Positions 24,304-33,272 of a stretch of 64,000 nt of DNA are shown piece after piece. Numbering within the stretch: the first letter of the stretch is position 1; the number at the start of each line of letters is the position of its first letter. This DNA is from Cupriavidus necator A5-1. GTDB taxonomy: Bacteria > Pseudomonadota > Gammaproteobacteria > Burkholderiales > Burkholderiaceae. The position numbers and the translations under genes are program-made. The stretch covers positions 3,100,001 through 3,164,000 of the forward strand of contig NZ_JQLI01000008.1 in NCBI RefSeq assembly GCF_000744095.1. The letters run 5' to 3'. The notes beneath the pieces are model-generated. The model saw nothing but the letters and a program-made list of their open reading frames with translations. It was not told the origin of the DNA and ran no database searches.

Positions 24304-27300
24304 GTGTTGGACCTCCCCGAGAGGCTTTCGAGTTGCCGCATGACTGCGGTCAGGTTTTGCGCGTCACCATCGCTTGCGACGTTGACGGGGGTATTCTTGC
24401 CGTTCAGGTTGATATTGACGGTCTTGGCGGCAGCCGCCTTCGGAGTGCCGGCATCCTGCTTCTTCTGCAGCCCTTGCACGGTTTCGAGGATGTTGCGAGA
24501 CTGGTTGTATGCCGTCTCGATGCTGCGGATACCCTCGAAGCTGTAGATACCCTTGCCGCTGTACTGCTGCATCACGTTGCGGTTGAAGTTGGCTGCGTCG
24601 AACGCGGCCTGCGCCGTCTTCAGGTCATCCGCGCCGAGCGTGCCGCGGGTCTGCTTCTCCACGAGCGACGCAATGGCGTCGTTCTGCGAGGCAGTCACCA
24701 TGTGAGGGTTCGCGTTGCCGCCGCCCTGGCGCGAGCCGCCTGCCGCGTCAACGCGCTGTGCGTTCGTCGCCTCGGTGTTGCGCATGCGGATGGCGTCGAT
24801 TTCCAGTTGCAACTGCCGCACTTGTTCCTCGCCAGCCTGCGCCTCCTGGAGCTTGGCCTGAGCATTGCGGATGCGCAGTTCGATCTCCTGCTGCTTGGCC
24901 GGCGTCAGTTGACCGGTCGCGTCCAGGGCGGTGCGATCCGCCTCGGCAGCCGCGATGGTCTGTTTCGTCTCGACCTCGACCGCCTCAATGTGCTTGCGCA
25001 CCCCGTCGATCTGGATCTGCTTCTGGCGGATCTGGTACTCCTGCGCCTCGCCGATACGCCCGTACATCAGGGCTTGCTGCTCCATCGTCTTGTAGTGCGC
25101 GAGGTTTGCGCGGATGCCGATCTCCGTCTCAGCGGCGTCCTGGCGCAGAACGGCGACCTTGCGCTCGGCCGAACGGGCGGTGTCCGACAGGGCATCCCGG
25201 TACAGACCCTCGGCGTAGGCAGCGTCGGCGGCGGCCTTGGCGACGTTCGCGTGCGACTCGGCAGTGTCGACCTCCTGCGACCGCATCCGGGACAGTTCGG
25301 AAGCGGCTGCCTCGGCGGCGGTCTTTAGTTCCCCCAAGCGCGCAGCGTTGTCCTTGTACGTCTCAGCGGCCAGGCGCCGGGCCTGCGTCTCGATCGCTGC
25401 GGCGTCTCCGGCCACCTTCGCGCGCTCGGCTTCGGCGGTTTTCTTGTCGATCAGGTCTTGCAGGGTCTTGATCTGCTCCTTCTGGTCGTCGCGCAGTTTC
25501 TCGGACCCGCCAGCAGCGATAATCAGGGACTCGGCCTGCGCCTTGAGGTAGATCACCTCCTGCTGGCGTGCTGCTGAGAGCCGCTGCAGCGCGACTTCAT
25601 CACCCTCCGCAGCGCGCACTGCCACCTGCCGCATCTCGATCTCGTTGCCGGCGATGTGGGCCAGTTGCACGGCAGCCTCGCCCTCGTGCTTCTTCGCTTG
25701 GGCGAGCTTTTCCGAGATGAGCGTATTGGCCTCAGCCTGCTTGTTCACGTCGACGTAAGCAGCCTGAATCGCGTACCAGCCCTGTGCCGCGCCGGCGGCC
25801 TGCTGCCCCGCCTGAACAGCGGCCGAGCCCGCTCCAGATTGGGCTTGTGCGTTCCCGCCGGCAGCCGCAGCGGCGTCGGTGTGGGCCTTGGCGTTCGCGG
25901 CCATGCCAGTCGCTGCCCCCTGCGCCTGCGAGCCGGCCTGCTGTGCCGCCGTACCCACCTTGCGCTGCGAGTCCGCCACCTGGTCGCCACCGCCGGCTAG
26001 TTGCTCCAGGGCGCGGCCGAGCTTCGCCTGCCGGTCGATCATCTGATCGAACAGCACGCCCGATTCTTTGTACGCACCCTTGATGTCGCCGTTGATGACC
26101 CCCGCGGTGAGAGTCGCAGTCTGTTTGACCGCCGTGAACACCAGGTCGAGCGTCGTCGAGACACCCATCATCACCGAGCCGGCCACCACCCCGAGGGCAC
26201 GCAGCGCGGTCGTCAGGACCGTCATCGCCCCGGTGTCGCCGATGGTCTGCGACGCGAGGGTCATCGTGTTCTTCAGGCGCGCCCACGTCGCCTGGAACCC
26301 CTCGACGTCCTCGGTACCCTTGGCCATCGTCTTGGTCAACTGCTCAGCAAGGGCGGGCAGCATGTCGGCGGCCATGATCTGACCGGCCTCAGTCATCTTG
26401 GTCAGTTGCTTGACCGACAGGCCCATGCCGTCGGCAGCCACCTTCAGCGCGCCGGGTAGGCTGTCGCCGAGCTGCTGCCGCAGTTCTTCCATCGACACGG
26501 TACCCTTGCCGGCCATCTGCGAAAGGGCTTCCAGTGCCAGGGCGGCGCGCTCGCTCCCCTGCCCCATCTGGCCTGTTGCGCGGATGACTGCGGCGAACAC
26601 AGCCTCGGTCGTGCTGGCCGCGATGCCGGCCTGCTGCATTGACACCGAGAAGCGCAGATAGGAATTGGAGATCTCGCCGACGGCGATGCCCGACTTGTTC
26701 GCCGTCTCGCGCAGGAACTCGATCTGCCTGGCAGCTTCCGTGAGGCTGCCCGTCGTGATGGCGAGAGTGCGGCGCATCGACTCCAGTTGGGTGTTCGCGT
26801 CGAGGAACCGCTTTGCGAGCTCGAACGTGCCGTAGGCCGCGCCCAGTTGCTTGATCCCATCAGCCACCCACTTCGTCGCGCCCCCCGTCTTGGTGGCGGC
26901 CTCGCTGGTGTCCTCCAGCGACTTCTTCAGTTCCTCGATGCGGCGCTTACCGGATGTGAACGCGCGATCGAACTCCTCGCCAGACACCGAAGCGTCGTTC
27001 GCCAGCAGGTGCAGGGCCGCAGTGACCCGATCAATCTCCAGCCGCACTGATTGCGCAGACCGCACGCCGGTCACGGCAAACGCATCATCGAGCGCCTTAC
27101 GCGCCTGCGCGGAGCTCTGAACGAACTGCTGGTACCGCTGCTCCGTAGCGATCTTGGCGTCGGTGGCCTGCTTCGCCAAGGCTTGAGACTCGGCGTACTG
27201 GCGCCGCTCGGCATCCAGTTGCTCGCGCGCTGCGGCTCCCAGCTTATAGCGGTTGTTGATCTGTAGAGTGGTCAGGCGATCTTCTTCAGCCAGGGCGGCG

Positions 27301-28100
27301 CGCTTACGCTCTGCGGCGTCTGCTTCAGCCTGGCGCAGCGCGACCACGGCGGCCTGCTGCTGCTCGATCGCACCGACCGTCTCCGCGAACGCGCGCCCGA
27401 GCGTGCCCTGCGCCTGCGCCATGTCCTCTGTAGCGACGCCGGCGGCCTGCAGCGCCTCGCGCGACTCACTCAGCGCGGCGGTGCGGCGGGTGAGCTCCTT
27501 CGTCGCGGCAGCGGCCTCGGCGTTGGCGAGCTTCGACTGCGACGCCAGTTGCTTCTCGCCTTCGGCGGCATCACGGGCAGCCTGGTGCGCTGCCTGCATC
27601 GCGGCGCGCTTCTCGTTCAGCGCGGCGCGTGCATCAAGCACGGCCAGTTGCGCGTCCTTCACCGCCAGTTTGTACTCGGCTTCGGTTTTGGCAGCGTCGT
27701 CGGTCGTAACCTTGAGCCGGGCCAGCGCGTCGCGCTTGGCGGCGAGATCCTGCTGCGCCGCACGCACTTCTACCGTGGCCTGCTGCTCGGCTTCCTTGAA
27801 CTTGGCGGTCGTGCCAGCCAGGTCGGACAGTTCCTTGCCAAGCGCGCCTGCGGCGTCTTTCGCCTTCTGCTGGTCCGTCGCCAGTTCGTCGACGGCAACC
27901 TTCAGTTCGGTGAAGGTTTCGATCGCGGCCTGTTGGCCCGCGAGCTTGTCGATCTCGGCCGCCAGCTTCTCAAATTCGGGCGCAGCGTCCCCACCCTGCT
28001 TTGCAAGGTCGTGAACGATGCCGGACAGCTTTCGGATTTCCTCGCCGCCAACCGTTGTGGCAGTAACCTGGAGGGAAACGTCGCGGTTATTATCTGCCAT
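24300..28100 (-). CDS. Tape measure protein
   Basis: A 1266-aa, very alanine/glutamine-rich protein with long coiled coils (residues about 15-420 and 780-1180). Around residues 425-620 is the conserved tape-measure domain with TGSLTEAARQIEFLRETANK and later GTVSMEELRQQLGDSLPGAL. A hydrophobic segment follows (ALGVVAGSVMMGVSTTLDLVF). It sets tail length and is ejected with the DNA. The usual frameshifted G/T chaperone pair is not found in the 100-bp gap before it. Confidence 0.9.
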   Translation of the reverse strand: MADNNRDVSLQVTATTVGGEEIRKLSGIVHDLAKQGGDAAPEFEKLAAEIDKLAGQQAAIETFTELKVAVDELATDQQKAKDAAGALGKELSDLAGTTAKFKEAEQQATVEVRAAQQDLAAKRDALARLKVTTDDAAKTEAEYKLAVKDAQLAVLDARAALNEKRAAMQAAHQAARDAAEGEKQLASQSKLANAEAAAATKELTRRTAALSESREALQAAGVATEDMAQAQGTLGRAFAETVGAIEQQQAAVVALRQAEADAAERKRAALAEEDRLTTLQINNRYKLGAAAREQLDAERRQYAESQALAKQATDAKIATEQRYQQFVQSSAQARKALDDAFAVTGVRSAQSVRLEIDRVTAALHLLANDASVSGEEFDRAFTSGKRRIEELKKSLEDTSEAATKTGGATKWVADGIKQLGAAYGTFELAKRFLDANTQLESMRRTLAITTGSLTEAARQIEFLRETANKSGIAVGEISNSYLRFSVSMQQAGIAASTTEAVFAAVIRATGQMGQGSERAALALEALSQMAGKGTVSMEELRQQLGDSLPGALKVAADGMGLSVKQLTKMTEAGQIMAADMLPALAEQLTKTMAKGTEDVEGFQATWARLKNTMTLASQTIGDTGAMTVLTTALRALGVVAGSVMMGVSTTLDLVFTAVKQTATLTAGVINGDIKGAYKESGVLFDQMIDRQAKLGRALEQLAGGGDQVADSQRKVGTAAQQAGSQAQGAATGMAANAKAHTDAAAAAGGNAQAQSGAGSAAVQAGQQAAGAAQGWYAIQAAYVDVNKQAEANTLISEKLAQAKKHEGEAAVQLAHIAGNEIEMRQVAVRAAEGDEVALQRLSAARQQEVIYLKAQAESLIIAAGGSEKLRDDQKEQIKTLQDLIDKKTAEAERAKVAGDAAAIETQARRLAAETYKDNAARLGELKTAAEAAASELSRMRSQEVDTAESHANVAKAAADAAYAEGLYRDALSDTARSAERKVAVLRQDAAETEIGIRANLAHYKTMEQQALMYGRIGEAQEYQIRQKQIQIDGVRKHIEAVEVETKQTIAAAEADRTALDATGQLTPAKQQEIELRIRNAQAKLQEAQAGEEQVRQLQLEIDAIRMRNTEATNAQRVDAAGGSRQGGGNANPHMVTASQNDAIASLVEKQTRGTLGADDLKTAQAAFDAANFNRNVMQQYSGKGIYSFEGIRSIETAYNQSRNILETVQGLQKKQDAGTPKAAAAKTVNINLNGKNTPVNVASDGDAQNLTAVMRQLESLSGRSNT

Positions 28101-28130
28101 GTGGGCCCTACGCGAGATGTGGAGTGGTGA

Positions 28131-28183
28131 CAGGGGAGCGTCAGCGCCCTCCCCTGAGCACCCCGGCAGCGAACGCGCCGGGG
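28131..28183 (-). terminator. Two hairpins between major tail protein and tape measure genes
   Basis: CAGGGGAG/CTCCCCTG (28131-28156) and CCCCGGC/GCCGGGG (28161-28183) are two strong stems just downstream of the major tail gene, without U tracts. They probably act as attenuators or RNA-stability elements that let the abundant tail protein be made in excess over the tape measure. Confidence 0.5.
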
Positions 28184-28199
28184 CGAGCGCAGCGCGCTA

Positions 28200-28967
28200 T
28201 TAGGCGGCGCTGTCGAGCAGCTTGACGGTGTACGGCTCGGTCTTGCCCACCGGAGTCTTCAGACGACCCGGCAGATTGACGGTGGCGAAGTCGTTCTGCA
28301 GGAAGTCGAACGCGGAGTTCGATGCGATCACGGCTTCGTACACGTCAACGATCACCGGCAGGTTGTCGGCGAAGTTGATGCCATCCAGGCGCAGGCGAGC
28401 GCGGATCTGCGCATTGGTCGAGCCGCGGATCAGCGTGCCGGTCACGGCGTTGGTATTGCCGGTAACCTTCAGCGCCTGAGCGTCGGTGATGGCACCGCCA
28501 ACCAGCGCGCGAATCCAGCCCATGCGCCAGTTCACTTCGTAGTCGGTACCGAGCACGTAGGTGGTCGAGCCGGCGGTGTTCTTCACCAGGAAGCCGGCCT
28601 GCTGGAAGTTCTGCTTCGACAGTTCCACCCAGGCGCCGAGTTTGGCGGTGATCGCTTCGTCAGCGATGCTGCCTGCGGCGGTGTTGATGTCGCTGTCAGT
28701 ACCGAGCAGCGCAGTCGTCAGACCTTCGCGGTTCACCTCCGCCAGTTCCAGGGTGAACTCGGTCGGCTTCGGGAGCGTGACGGTTTCGAGAATCTGACCG
28801 TAGGTGTTACGACCGCGGGACGTGTTGTCCTTGATGTCGACGGCAGGCTTGATCTCGAACTTCTTCGCCTCATACGGGCCCTTGAAGGGGTCAAATATAG
28901 CGGAGGTGGTGTTGTAGCGCGCGATGTAAAGGTCGCCAGCGCCGATAAAGCCACGAGCTGCGGACAT
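28200..28967 (-). CDS. Major tail (tube) protein
   Basis: A 255-aa protein (MSAARGFIGAGDLYIARYN) with FEIKPAVDIKDNTSRGR and a beta-rich core, followed directly by the tape measure gene and preceded by tail-completion genes. Size, composition and position fit the siphophage tail tube subunit. The isolated position between hairpins and a 5' gap of 84 bp suggests strong separate expression. Confidence 0.75.
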   Translation of the reverse strand: MSAARGFIGAGDLYIARYNTTSAIFDPFKGPYEAKKFEIKPAVDIKDNTSRGRNTYGQILETVTLPKPTEFTLELAEVNREGLTTALLGTDSDINTAAGSIADEAITAKLGAWVELSKQNFQQAGFLVKNTAGSTTYVLGTDYEVNWRMGWIRALVGGAITDAQALKVTGNTNAVTGTLIRGSTNAQIRARLRLDGINFADNLPVIVDVYEAVIASNSAFDFLQNDFATVNLPGRLKTPVGKTEPYTVKLLDSAA

Positions 28968-29051
28968 AAATGTTCTCCAGAGAGTTGGGCCAGCACTGGC
29001 ACGTCAGCACTATGGCGATTCGCAGCGTGCCGTGCCTGCGGATGAATTTCG

Positions 29052-29510
29052 TTAAGGGCTCGTCAGATCCTCGACGTAGAGCACGTCAATATGGATGCCT
29101 GCGAATACGGTGGGTGCTCCGTCCTCGCGGGCACCGATCACACGCCCCTTGTAAGTCATGCCCTTTGCTTTGCCATTCAGGCGCATCCCGTGTTTCGGCT
29201 CGCCGGTGAAAATGGCACGCTTCAGGTCCGCAATGACCAGGTGCGCGGCGTCATTCGGGTGATCCGGGTCGCATTCGGTATGCGCCTCGAACACGTACCG
29301 CTGGCTTACCACCATTGCAGTCAATGCGTCGTCCTGCGGCGTGTCGTTGCCTTCGACCAGCACCAGGCACGGCAAGTCTTCCTCGCTGAACGCGCGCTTC
29401 CCGCGGAACACCCGCTGGCCGATGTCGGTGTTGAACCCGTTCGCCTTCGTGATCCGGGCGACGCGGTTGCTAAGTTCGAGCGCGATGTCGCTTGCCTTAC
29501 TCATTTCCAA
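29052..29510 (-). CDS. Tail terminator/completion protein
   Basis: A 152-aa protein starting MEMSKASDIALELSNRVARI, with LPCLVLVEGNDTP and a C-terminal IHIDVLYVEDL. It lies between the minor tail/neck gene and the major tail protein, the gpU-type slot. It overlaps the upstream gene by 14 bp. Assigned from order and size. Confidence 0.6.
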   Translation of the reverse strand: MEMSKASDIALELSNRVARITKANGFNTDIGQRVFRGKRAFSEEDLPCLVLVEGNDTPQDDALTAMVVSQRYVFEAHTECDPDHPNDAAHLVIADLKRAIFTGEPKHGMRLNGKAKGMTYKGRVIGAREDGAPTVFAGIHIDVLYVEDLTSP

Positions 29511-30225
29511 GAGCCTTTTTCAGTTCGTCTGCCGTGAGCGTGACCACCGTCTTTCCGAGGCGGTCCGCAACGTCGTTCAGGAACGTCTCGTCCAGTGCCG
29601 CACGGAACAACTGATAGACGGACGGGCCATACAGCGCCTTCAGGTCGCCCCGCTTCTTCCCGGAGGTGCCGGGCTTGCGTGTCATCACGAGCAGGTTGCC
29701 GCTGCGCCCCCGGACGAAGAACGACTGCACGCTGGTGATTGGCTTGCGCCCGCCGCGCGTGACCTCGACCGAGATCCCGTCCTGCTTCATGCCGACCGGA
29801 ATGCCGAGCGCCGGGTTGCCCACGCGGAGCTTCCACGGCAGCAGCGAACCGGCCTTGCGGGGGTTGCGCCCCATCTTCCCGGGCGCGATTGAGTCGTTCG
29901 AGAACTTGACGGGCCGCGTCAACTGCTGCGCGCCGTACTGCGTCAGCGTCGTCAGGCGCCCGCGCGCGAGGATCCGCGCTGTCGGCTTCGCCGGGTCGGT
30001 GGCCAGCTCGATCGCCATGCGCTCATCGAGATAGCTGTCCGGCAGGTTTATGCCAGCGTTCATCTTCGCTTTGGCGTCGGCGAACGCCGTCTGCACGACC
30101 GTGTTCACCGCCGTGACAGCCGCGCGGCCGAGCGTGGCATCGTCCAGGCGGGACAGCGAACTGGCAACCTCGTCCAACCTGACGGTATCTACCGTGACGG
30201 AGAAAGCGGATGAACGGCCAGCCAT
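29497..30225 (-). CDS. Minor tail/neck protein (gpZ-like slot)
   Basis: The start ATG at 30225 shares a base overlap with the preceding gene's stop. It is preferred over the longer frame, whose N-terminus is low-complexity. The 242-aa basic protein has KFSNDSIAPGKMGRNP and VKVTRGG-like VEVTRGGRKPITSVQSFFVRG, a pattern seen in lambda gpZ-like neck proteins that connect tail to head. Confidence 0.6.
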   Translation of the reverse strand: MAGRSSAFSVTVDTVRLDEVASSLSRLDDATLGRAAVTAVNTVVQTAFADAKAKMNAGINLPDSYLDERMAIELATDPAKPTARILARGRLTTLTQYGAQQLTRPVKFSNDSIAPGKMGRNPRKAGSLLPWKLRVGNPALGIPVGMKQDGISVEVTRGGRKPITSVQSFFVRGRSGNLLVMTRKPGTSGKKRGDLKALYGPSVYQLFRAALDETFLNDVADRLGKTVVTLTADELKKALGNE

Positions 30226-30536
30226 CACGCCCTCCGCAGTACGTAGCGCGCGGTGTAGCCGTTGTCCTCGAACGCTGGGGAGTCGATGAGGTAGGACTGG
30301 TTTGGAATGGGCACCCCGTCGGCGTCGACAAGGGCCAGTGATTCGTTGCGTTGAGGGCGCAGGGAACGCTGGCATGTCACCACCGCTCGGGCGAACGACA
30401 TCTGCCCGTCCGTACCGACCACCTCAACGTTGAACTCGATGTTGACGCGACACGGATCGGTACCACGCAGAACCGCATCCTCACCCAGTCGAGCGAGGAT
30501 GCGGTCCGAGAGGCGTTGGAACGCGCTCAGTGCCAC
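30225..30536 (-). CDS. Head-tail joining protein (103 aa)
   Basis: GTG start at 30536, two bases after the capsid gene stop: (V/M)ALSAFQRLSDRILARLG. The beta-rich remainder includes CRVNIEFNVEVVG and ends YVLRRA. It follows the major capsid gene, as lambda FI/FII-type joining proteins do. The longer upstream frame overlaps the capsid gene and lacks coding character. Confidence 0.6.
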   Translation of the reverse strand: MALSAFQRLSDRILARLGEDAVLRGTDPCRVNIEFNVEVVGTDGQMSFARAVVTCQRSLRPQRNESLALVDADGVPIPNQSYLIDSPAFEDNGYTARYVLRRA

Positions 30537-30537
30537 G

Positions 30538-31581
30538 TTACGAGATCGACAGCTCGACGATCGCGTCGGGGCGGGTGCAGAGGTGGATCGGGTTGGACTG
30601 CGCCTCGACTTCCACACCCTTGTTGAAATCCAGCATCTCCTGCTTCGCGTAGTACGGCAGGCCCAGCGTGTTCACCGTCTCCATGTAGTCGGCGGGCACG
30701 AACGTGGTGCTGAACAGTTCCGGCACGCCTTCCGGCACCATGTGGGCCTTGCCGTCGGCGATGTAGTCGGTGGAGCCGACCTTGCCGCGGTATTCCTCCC
30801 ACACCACGCCAGCCCACATGAAGCCGCCGCTCGGAGCGCCGCCGCCGCCGCCTGCGCCGTTATTGGCGCCAGGGCCGCGCAAGTCCTGTTGCAGCATCGC
30901 ACGGTCCTGGAAGTTGTCGTACGCACGCTGCACGGCCGGATGGTCGACGAAGGCGTCGAAGAAGCTAGCCGAGCACAGCACGCGGATGCCGCTGTACTCC
31001 AGGCCACCGAGTTTCTGTTCCATCGTGCGCTTCGCCCCGACGACCTTCGAACGCAGCTTCGTCGCATCGACGTTCAACGCGAGGGCTAGCGCAGTCTTGC
31101 TCAAGCCGAAGACCTGGAACAGGTCGAGCAGCAGCGAGCCGTCGGAATCGAGCACTTGGCCCTTGAGGGCGCCCATGCGCTGATACTCGATCGTGGCGTC
31201 GATATTACGGCGCAGTTTCGACAGGCGCTTGTTGACGATATTGGTCACCAATTCCTCGTCCGTCTCGCTGCCGAACGCGCGAACGTTCTGCACCTCATCG
31301 GCGTTGATGGTGGCGCGCTGGGGCAGGTGGACCGACGGCACCGCAACCAGTTGGCGCTTGTCGGCACCGACCGGCTTGGCGGGGGCTCCGCGCGAACCTG
31401 CGGCTACCAGGCTGATGTTCGTGCCTTGACGCTCGATCATCATGGAGGTGGTCGAGACGCCTTCCTCAGCGAACCAGCCCAGTTGGGCAAGGCGCTTCGG
31501 CTGGAAAGGCACGTCGTTGATGGCCTTGGTCAGCGAGACGACGCCGAAAGCGTCGCCTTGGAAAATATCGAGTGCCGGCAT
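30538..31581 (-). CDS. Major capsid protein (lambda gpE-like)
   Basis: A 347-aa protein with an N-terminal AFGVVSLTKAINDVPFQP and a middle ETDEELVTNIVNKRLSKLRR-type helix of the gpE/HK97-fold capsid family, then VRVLCSASFFDAFVDHP-like sequence and VPEGVPELFSTTFVPADY near the end. It follows a decoration protein and protease exactly as in lambda. A glycine-rich loop (GAGGGGG, about residue 250) is unusual and may be a surface loop. Confidence 0.88.
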   Translation of the reverse strand: MPALDIFQGDAFGVVSLTKAINDVPFQPKRLAQLGWFAEEGVSTTSMMIERQGTNISLVAAGSRGAPAKPVGADKRQLVAVPSVHLPQRATINADEVQNVRAFGSETDEELVTNIVNKRLSKLRRNIDATIEYQRMGALKGQVLDSDGSLLLDLFQVFGLSKTALALALNVDATKLRSKVVGAKRTMEQKLGGLEYSGIRVLCSASFFDAFVDHPAVQRAYDNFQDRAMLQQDLRGPGANNGAGGGGGAPSGGFMWAGVVWEEYRGKVGSTDYIADGKAHMVPEGVPELFSTTFVPADYMETVNTLGLPYYAKQEMLDFNKGVEVEAQSNPIHLCTRPDAIVELSIS

Positions 31582-31614
31582 TTGCAGATCTCCTGTGGTG
31601 TGGTGGGGTTCCGC

Positions 31615-31968
31615 TTAGTCGCGGACGACGATGCCGGCCGTTGCCAGATCTGCGCGGGCCGGGGCATCCAGGCCGACCAGCGCGTACGATGCGACCTCCG
31701 AAGCGCGGACGATCACGGTAACCTCCTGATCGACGGTCAGGTCCGGTGCCGGTGCGTAGAGGATCGCCGCGGCAACGTGCGAGCCGTCGGTCGCGCCGTC
31801 GGCGTAGGGGACATACTTGCCCGTTGCGGTCACCTTGCCGAGCAGTTGCCCGGACGACAGAGCGCCGGCGCTGGCGGCGAGGGTGACTTGTTCACGGCTG
31901 TACGAGCCCTCGGCTTCCGAGAGCAGGAATTCCGCCGTGTGCAAGCCTTCGGTGAAGATTTGAGGCAT
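31615..31968 (-). CDS. Head decoration protein (lambda gpD-like)
   Basis: A 117-aa protein, MPQIFTEGLHTAEFLLSE then YSREQVTLAA, with ALSSGQLLGKVTATGKYVPY. This is the gpD family pattern of capsid-stabilising trimers. It lies between protease/scaffold and capsid genes, 3 bp after the protease gene stop. Confidence 0.8.
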   Translation of the reverse strand: MPQIFTEGLHTAEFLLSEAEGSYSREQVTLAASAGALSSGQLLGKVTATGKYVPYADGATDGSHVAAAILYAPAPDLTVDQEVTVIVRASEVASYALVGLDAPARADLATAGIVVRD

Positions 31969-31971
31969 GAC

Positions 31972-33006
31972 TTAAGCTCCTTGTTTGGCTTTTTGGCGCG
32001 CAGCCCAAATACTGGTGGACGAAACCGCCTTGGACTGCGCATCATTGGCGGTCGAACCTTTAACCGGCGGGGTCGTGTCGATCGGCTTGGTCTCGGACTT
32101 CGCGGCCAGGCGGGCGCATAGCGTCTCGCGCACCTTCTCGATCGAGGTGTTGGCACGAATGAACGCAGCGGCATCCTCGGGGCGCTTGGCGACGGCGCAC
32201 AGCGCGCGGATCTCGCTGGCGTTGGCGATCATCGGGCGCACGTCCTCGATGGCAGTGACCTGCAGCGCCCAGTGCGCGGCGAAGTCAGCCAGGCCAGCCT
32301 CGGTCGCCAGCGCGAGCACCTGATCGGCCAGCGCGACGGGCGCAGCGGCAGCAGCGGCGGCAGCGGCTTCGGCAGCAGCGGCTTCAGCGGCGGCAGGGTC
32401 TGCGGCTGCCTTGAACAACGCCTGCACGTTCTGCGGCAGGCGGTCGAAGTCGTACACGGCTGCGGCCACCTTCAGAGCCGGCTCCATCTCGTCGGCAAAG
32501 CCCTGAGCGACGGCATCTGCGGCGCTCAGCCACGTTTCGGCGGCGAGCAGTGCCTTGACTTCGTCTTCGGTGCGGCCCGTGCGCGCGACGTAGGTGCCAA
32601 TGAGCGAGGCGCCGATCTTGTCGAGCACGTCGGCCATGTCGCGCATCTCATCAGCGTTGCCATAGATGCCGTTCATGGGGTTATGCACCATCATGAAGGC
32701 GTTTTCCGGCATGATGATCTTGTCACCAGCCATCGCCAGCAGGCTCGCCGCGCTGGCGGCCACACCCAGCACCTTCACGGTGATCTCAGCGCCGGTAGCT
32801 CGCAGCGCGTTGTACATCGCCAAGGCGTCGAATACCGAGCCGCCCGGGCTGTTGATGTCCATGTCGATCTTTTTGACCGTGCCAAGCGCCTTCAGCTCGT
32901 CGATGAACATTTTGGCCGTGACGCCCCACGCGCCGATCTCGTCAAACACCGAGATTTGAGCGGGCTGGCTGTCGGCCTTTGCGATGATCTTGTACCAGTC
33001 TCTCAT
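31972..33006 (-). CDS. ClpP-like prohead protease with scaffold-like C-terminus
   Basis: The start MRDWYKIIAKADSQPAQISV at 33006 is chosen over the longer frame because GGACTGCC and a typical protease N-terminus follow. Motifs: INSPGGSVFDALAMYNAL, catalytic Ser in AASAASLLAMAGD, and His in FMMVHNP. Residues after about 215 are alanine-rich, then a helical domain, consistent with a scaffold portion as in lambda C/Nu3. It processes the portal and removes scaffold during head assembly. Confidence 0.85.
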   Translation of the reverse strand: MRDWYKIIAKADSQPAQISVFDEIGAWGVTAKMFIDELKALGTVKKIDMDINSPGGSVFDALAMYNALRATGAEITVKVLGVAASAASLLAMAGDKIIMPENAFMMVHNPMNGIYGNADEMRDMADVLDKIGASLIGTYVARTGRTEDEVKALLAAETWLSAADAVAQGFADEMEPALKVAAAVYDFDRLPQNVQALFKAAADPAAAEAAAAEAAAAAAAAAPVALADQVLALATEAGLADFAAHWALQVTAIEDVRPMIANASEIRALCAVAKRPEDAAAFIRANTSIEKVRETLCARLAAKSETKPIDTTPPVKGSTANDAQSKAVSSTSIWAARQKAKQGA

Positions 33007-33074
33007 GGCAGTCCTTTTTGATGTTGCGGATTCTCGGCATCCGCAAGCAATCACGCCTGCGGTTAGATTTCGGG

Positions 33075-33272
33075 TCAGTCCTCACCGCCCTTTTCAGGCG
33101 CGACCTTGCGCCGCAACTTGTCCCGGATGAAGACATACAACTGCAGGCACGAGAGGATGAACGTCACCCACAGCAGCGCGGCAGGCAGTGCATTCGTGAT
33201 GATCTGAGTGACGCCGACGACGGCAGCTGCACCGGCTTTGCACAGGTCCGTGAGAAGTTCGGTCAGTGTCAT
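33075..33272 (-). CDS. Small membrane protein (65 aa)
   Basis: One long membrane segment (residues about 28-50, LPAALLWVTFILSCLQLYVFI) is followed by a charged tail RDKLRRKVAPEKGGED. It sits unusually between the portal and protease genes and overlaps the portal stop by 4 bp. Topology is holin- or conversion-like; function unknown. Confidence 0.6.
   Translation of the reverse strand: MTLTELLTDLCKAGAAAVVGVTQIITNALPAALLWVTFILSCLQLYVFIRDKLRRKVAPEKGGED

Noticed and set aside
24333..25328. 331-aa plus frame inside the tape measure gene
   Set aside because: Leu/Arg-rich antisense of the coiled-coil coding region.
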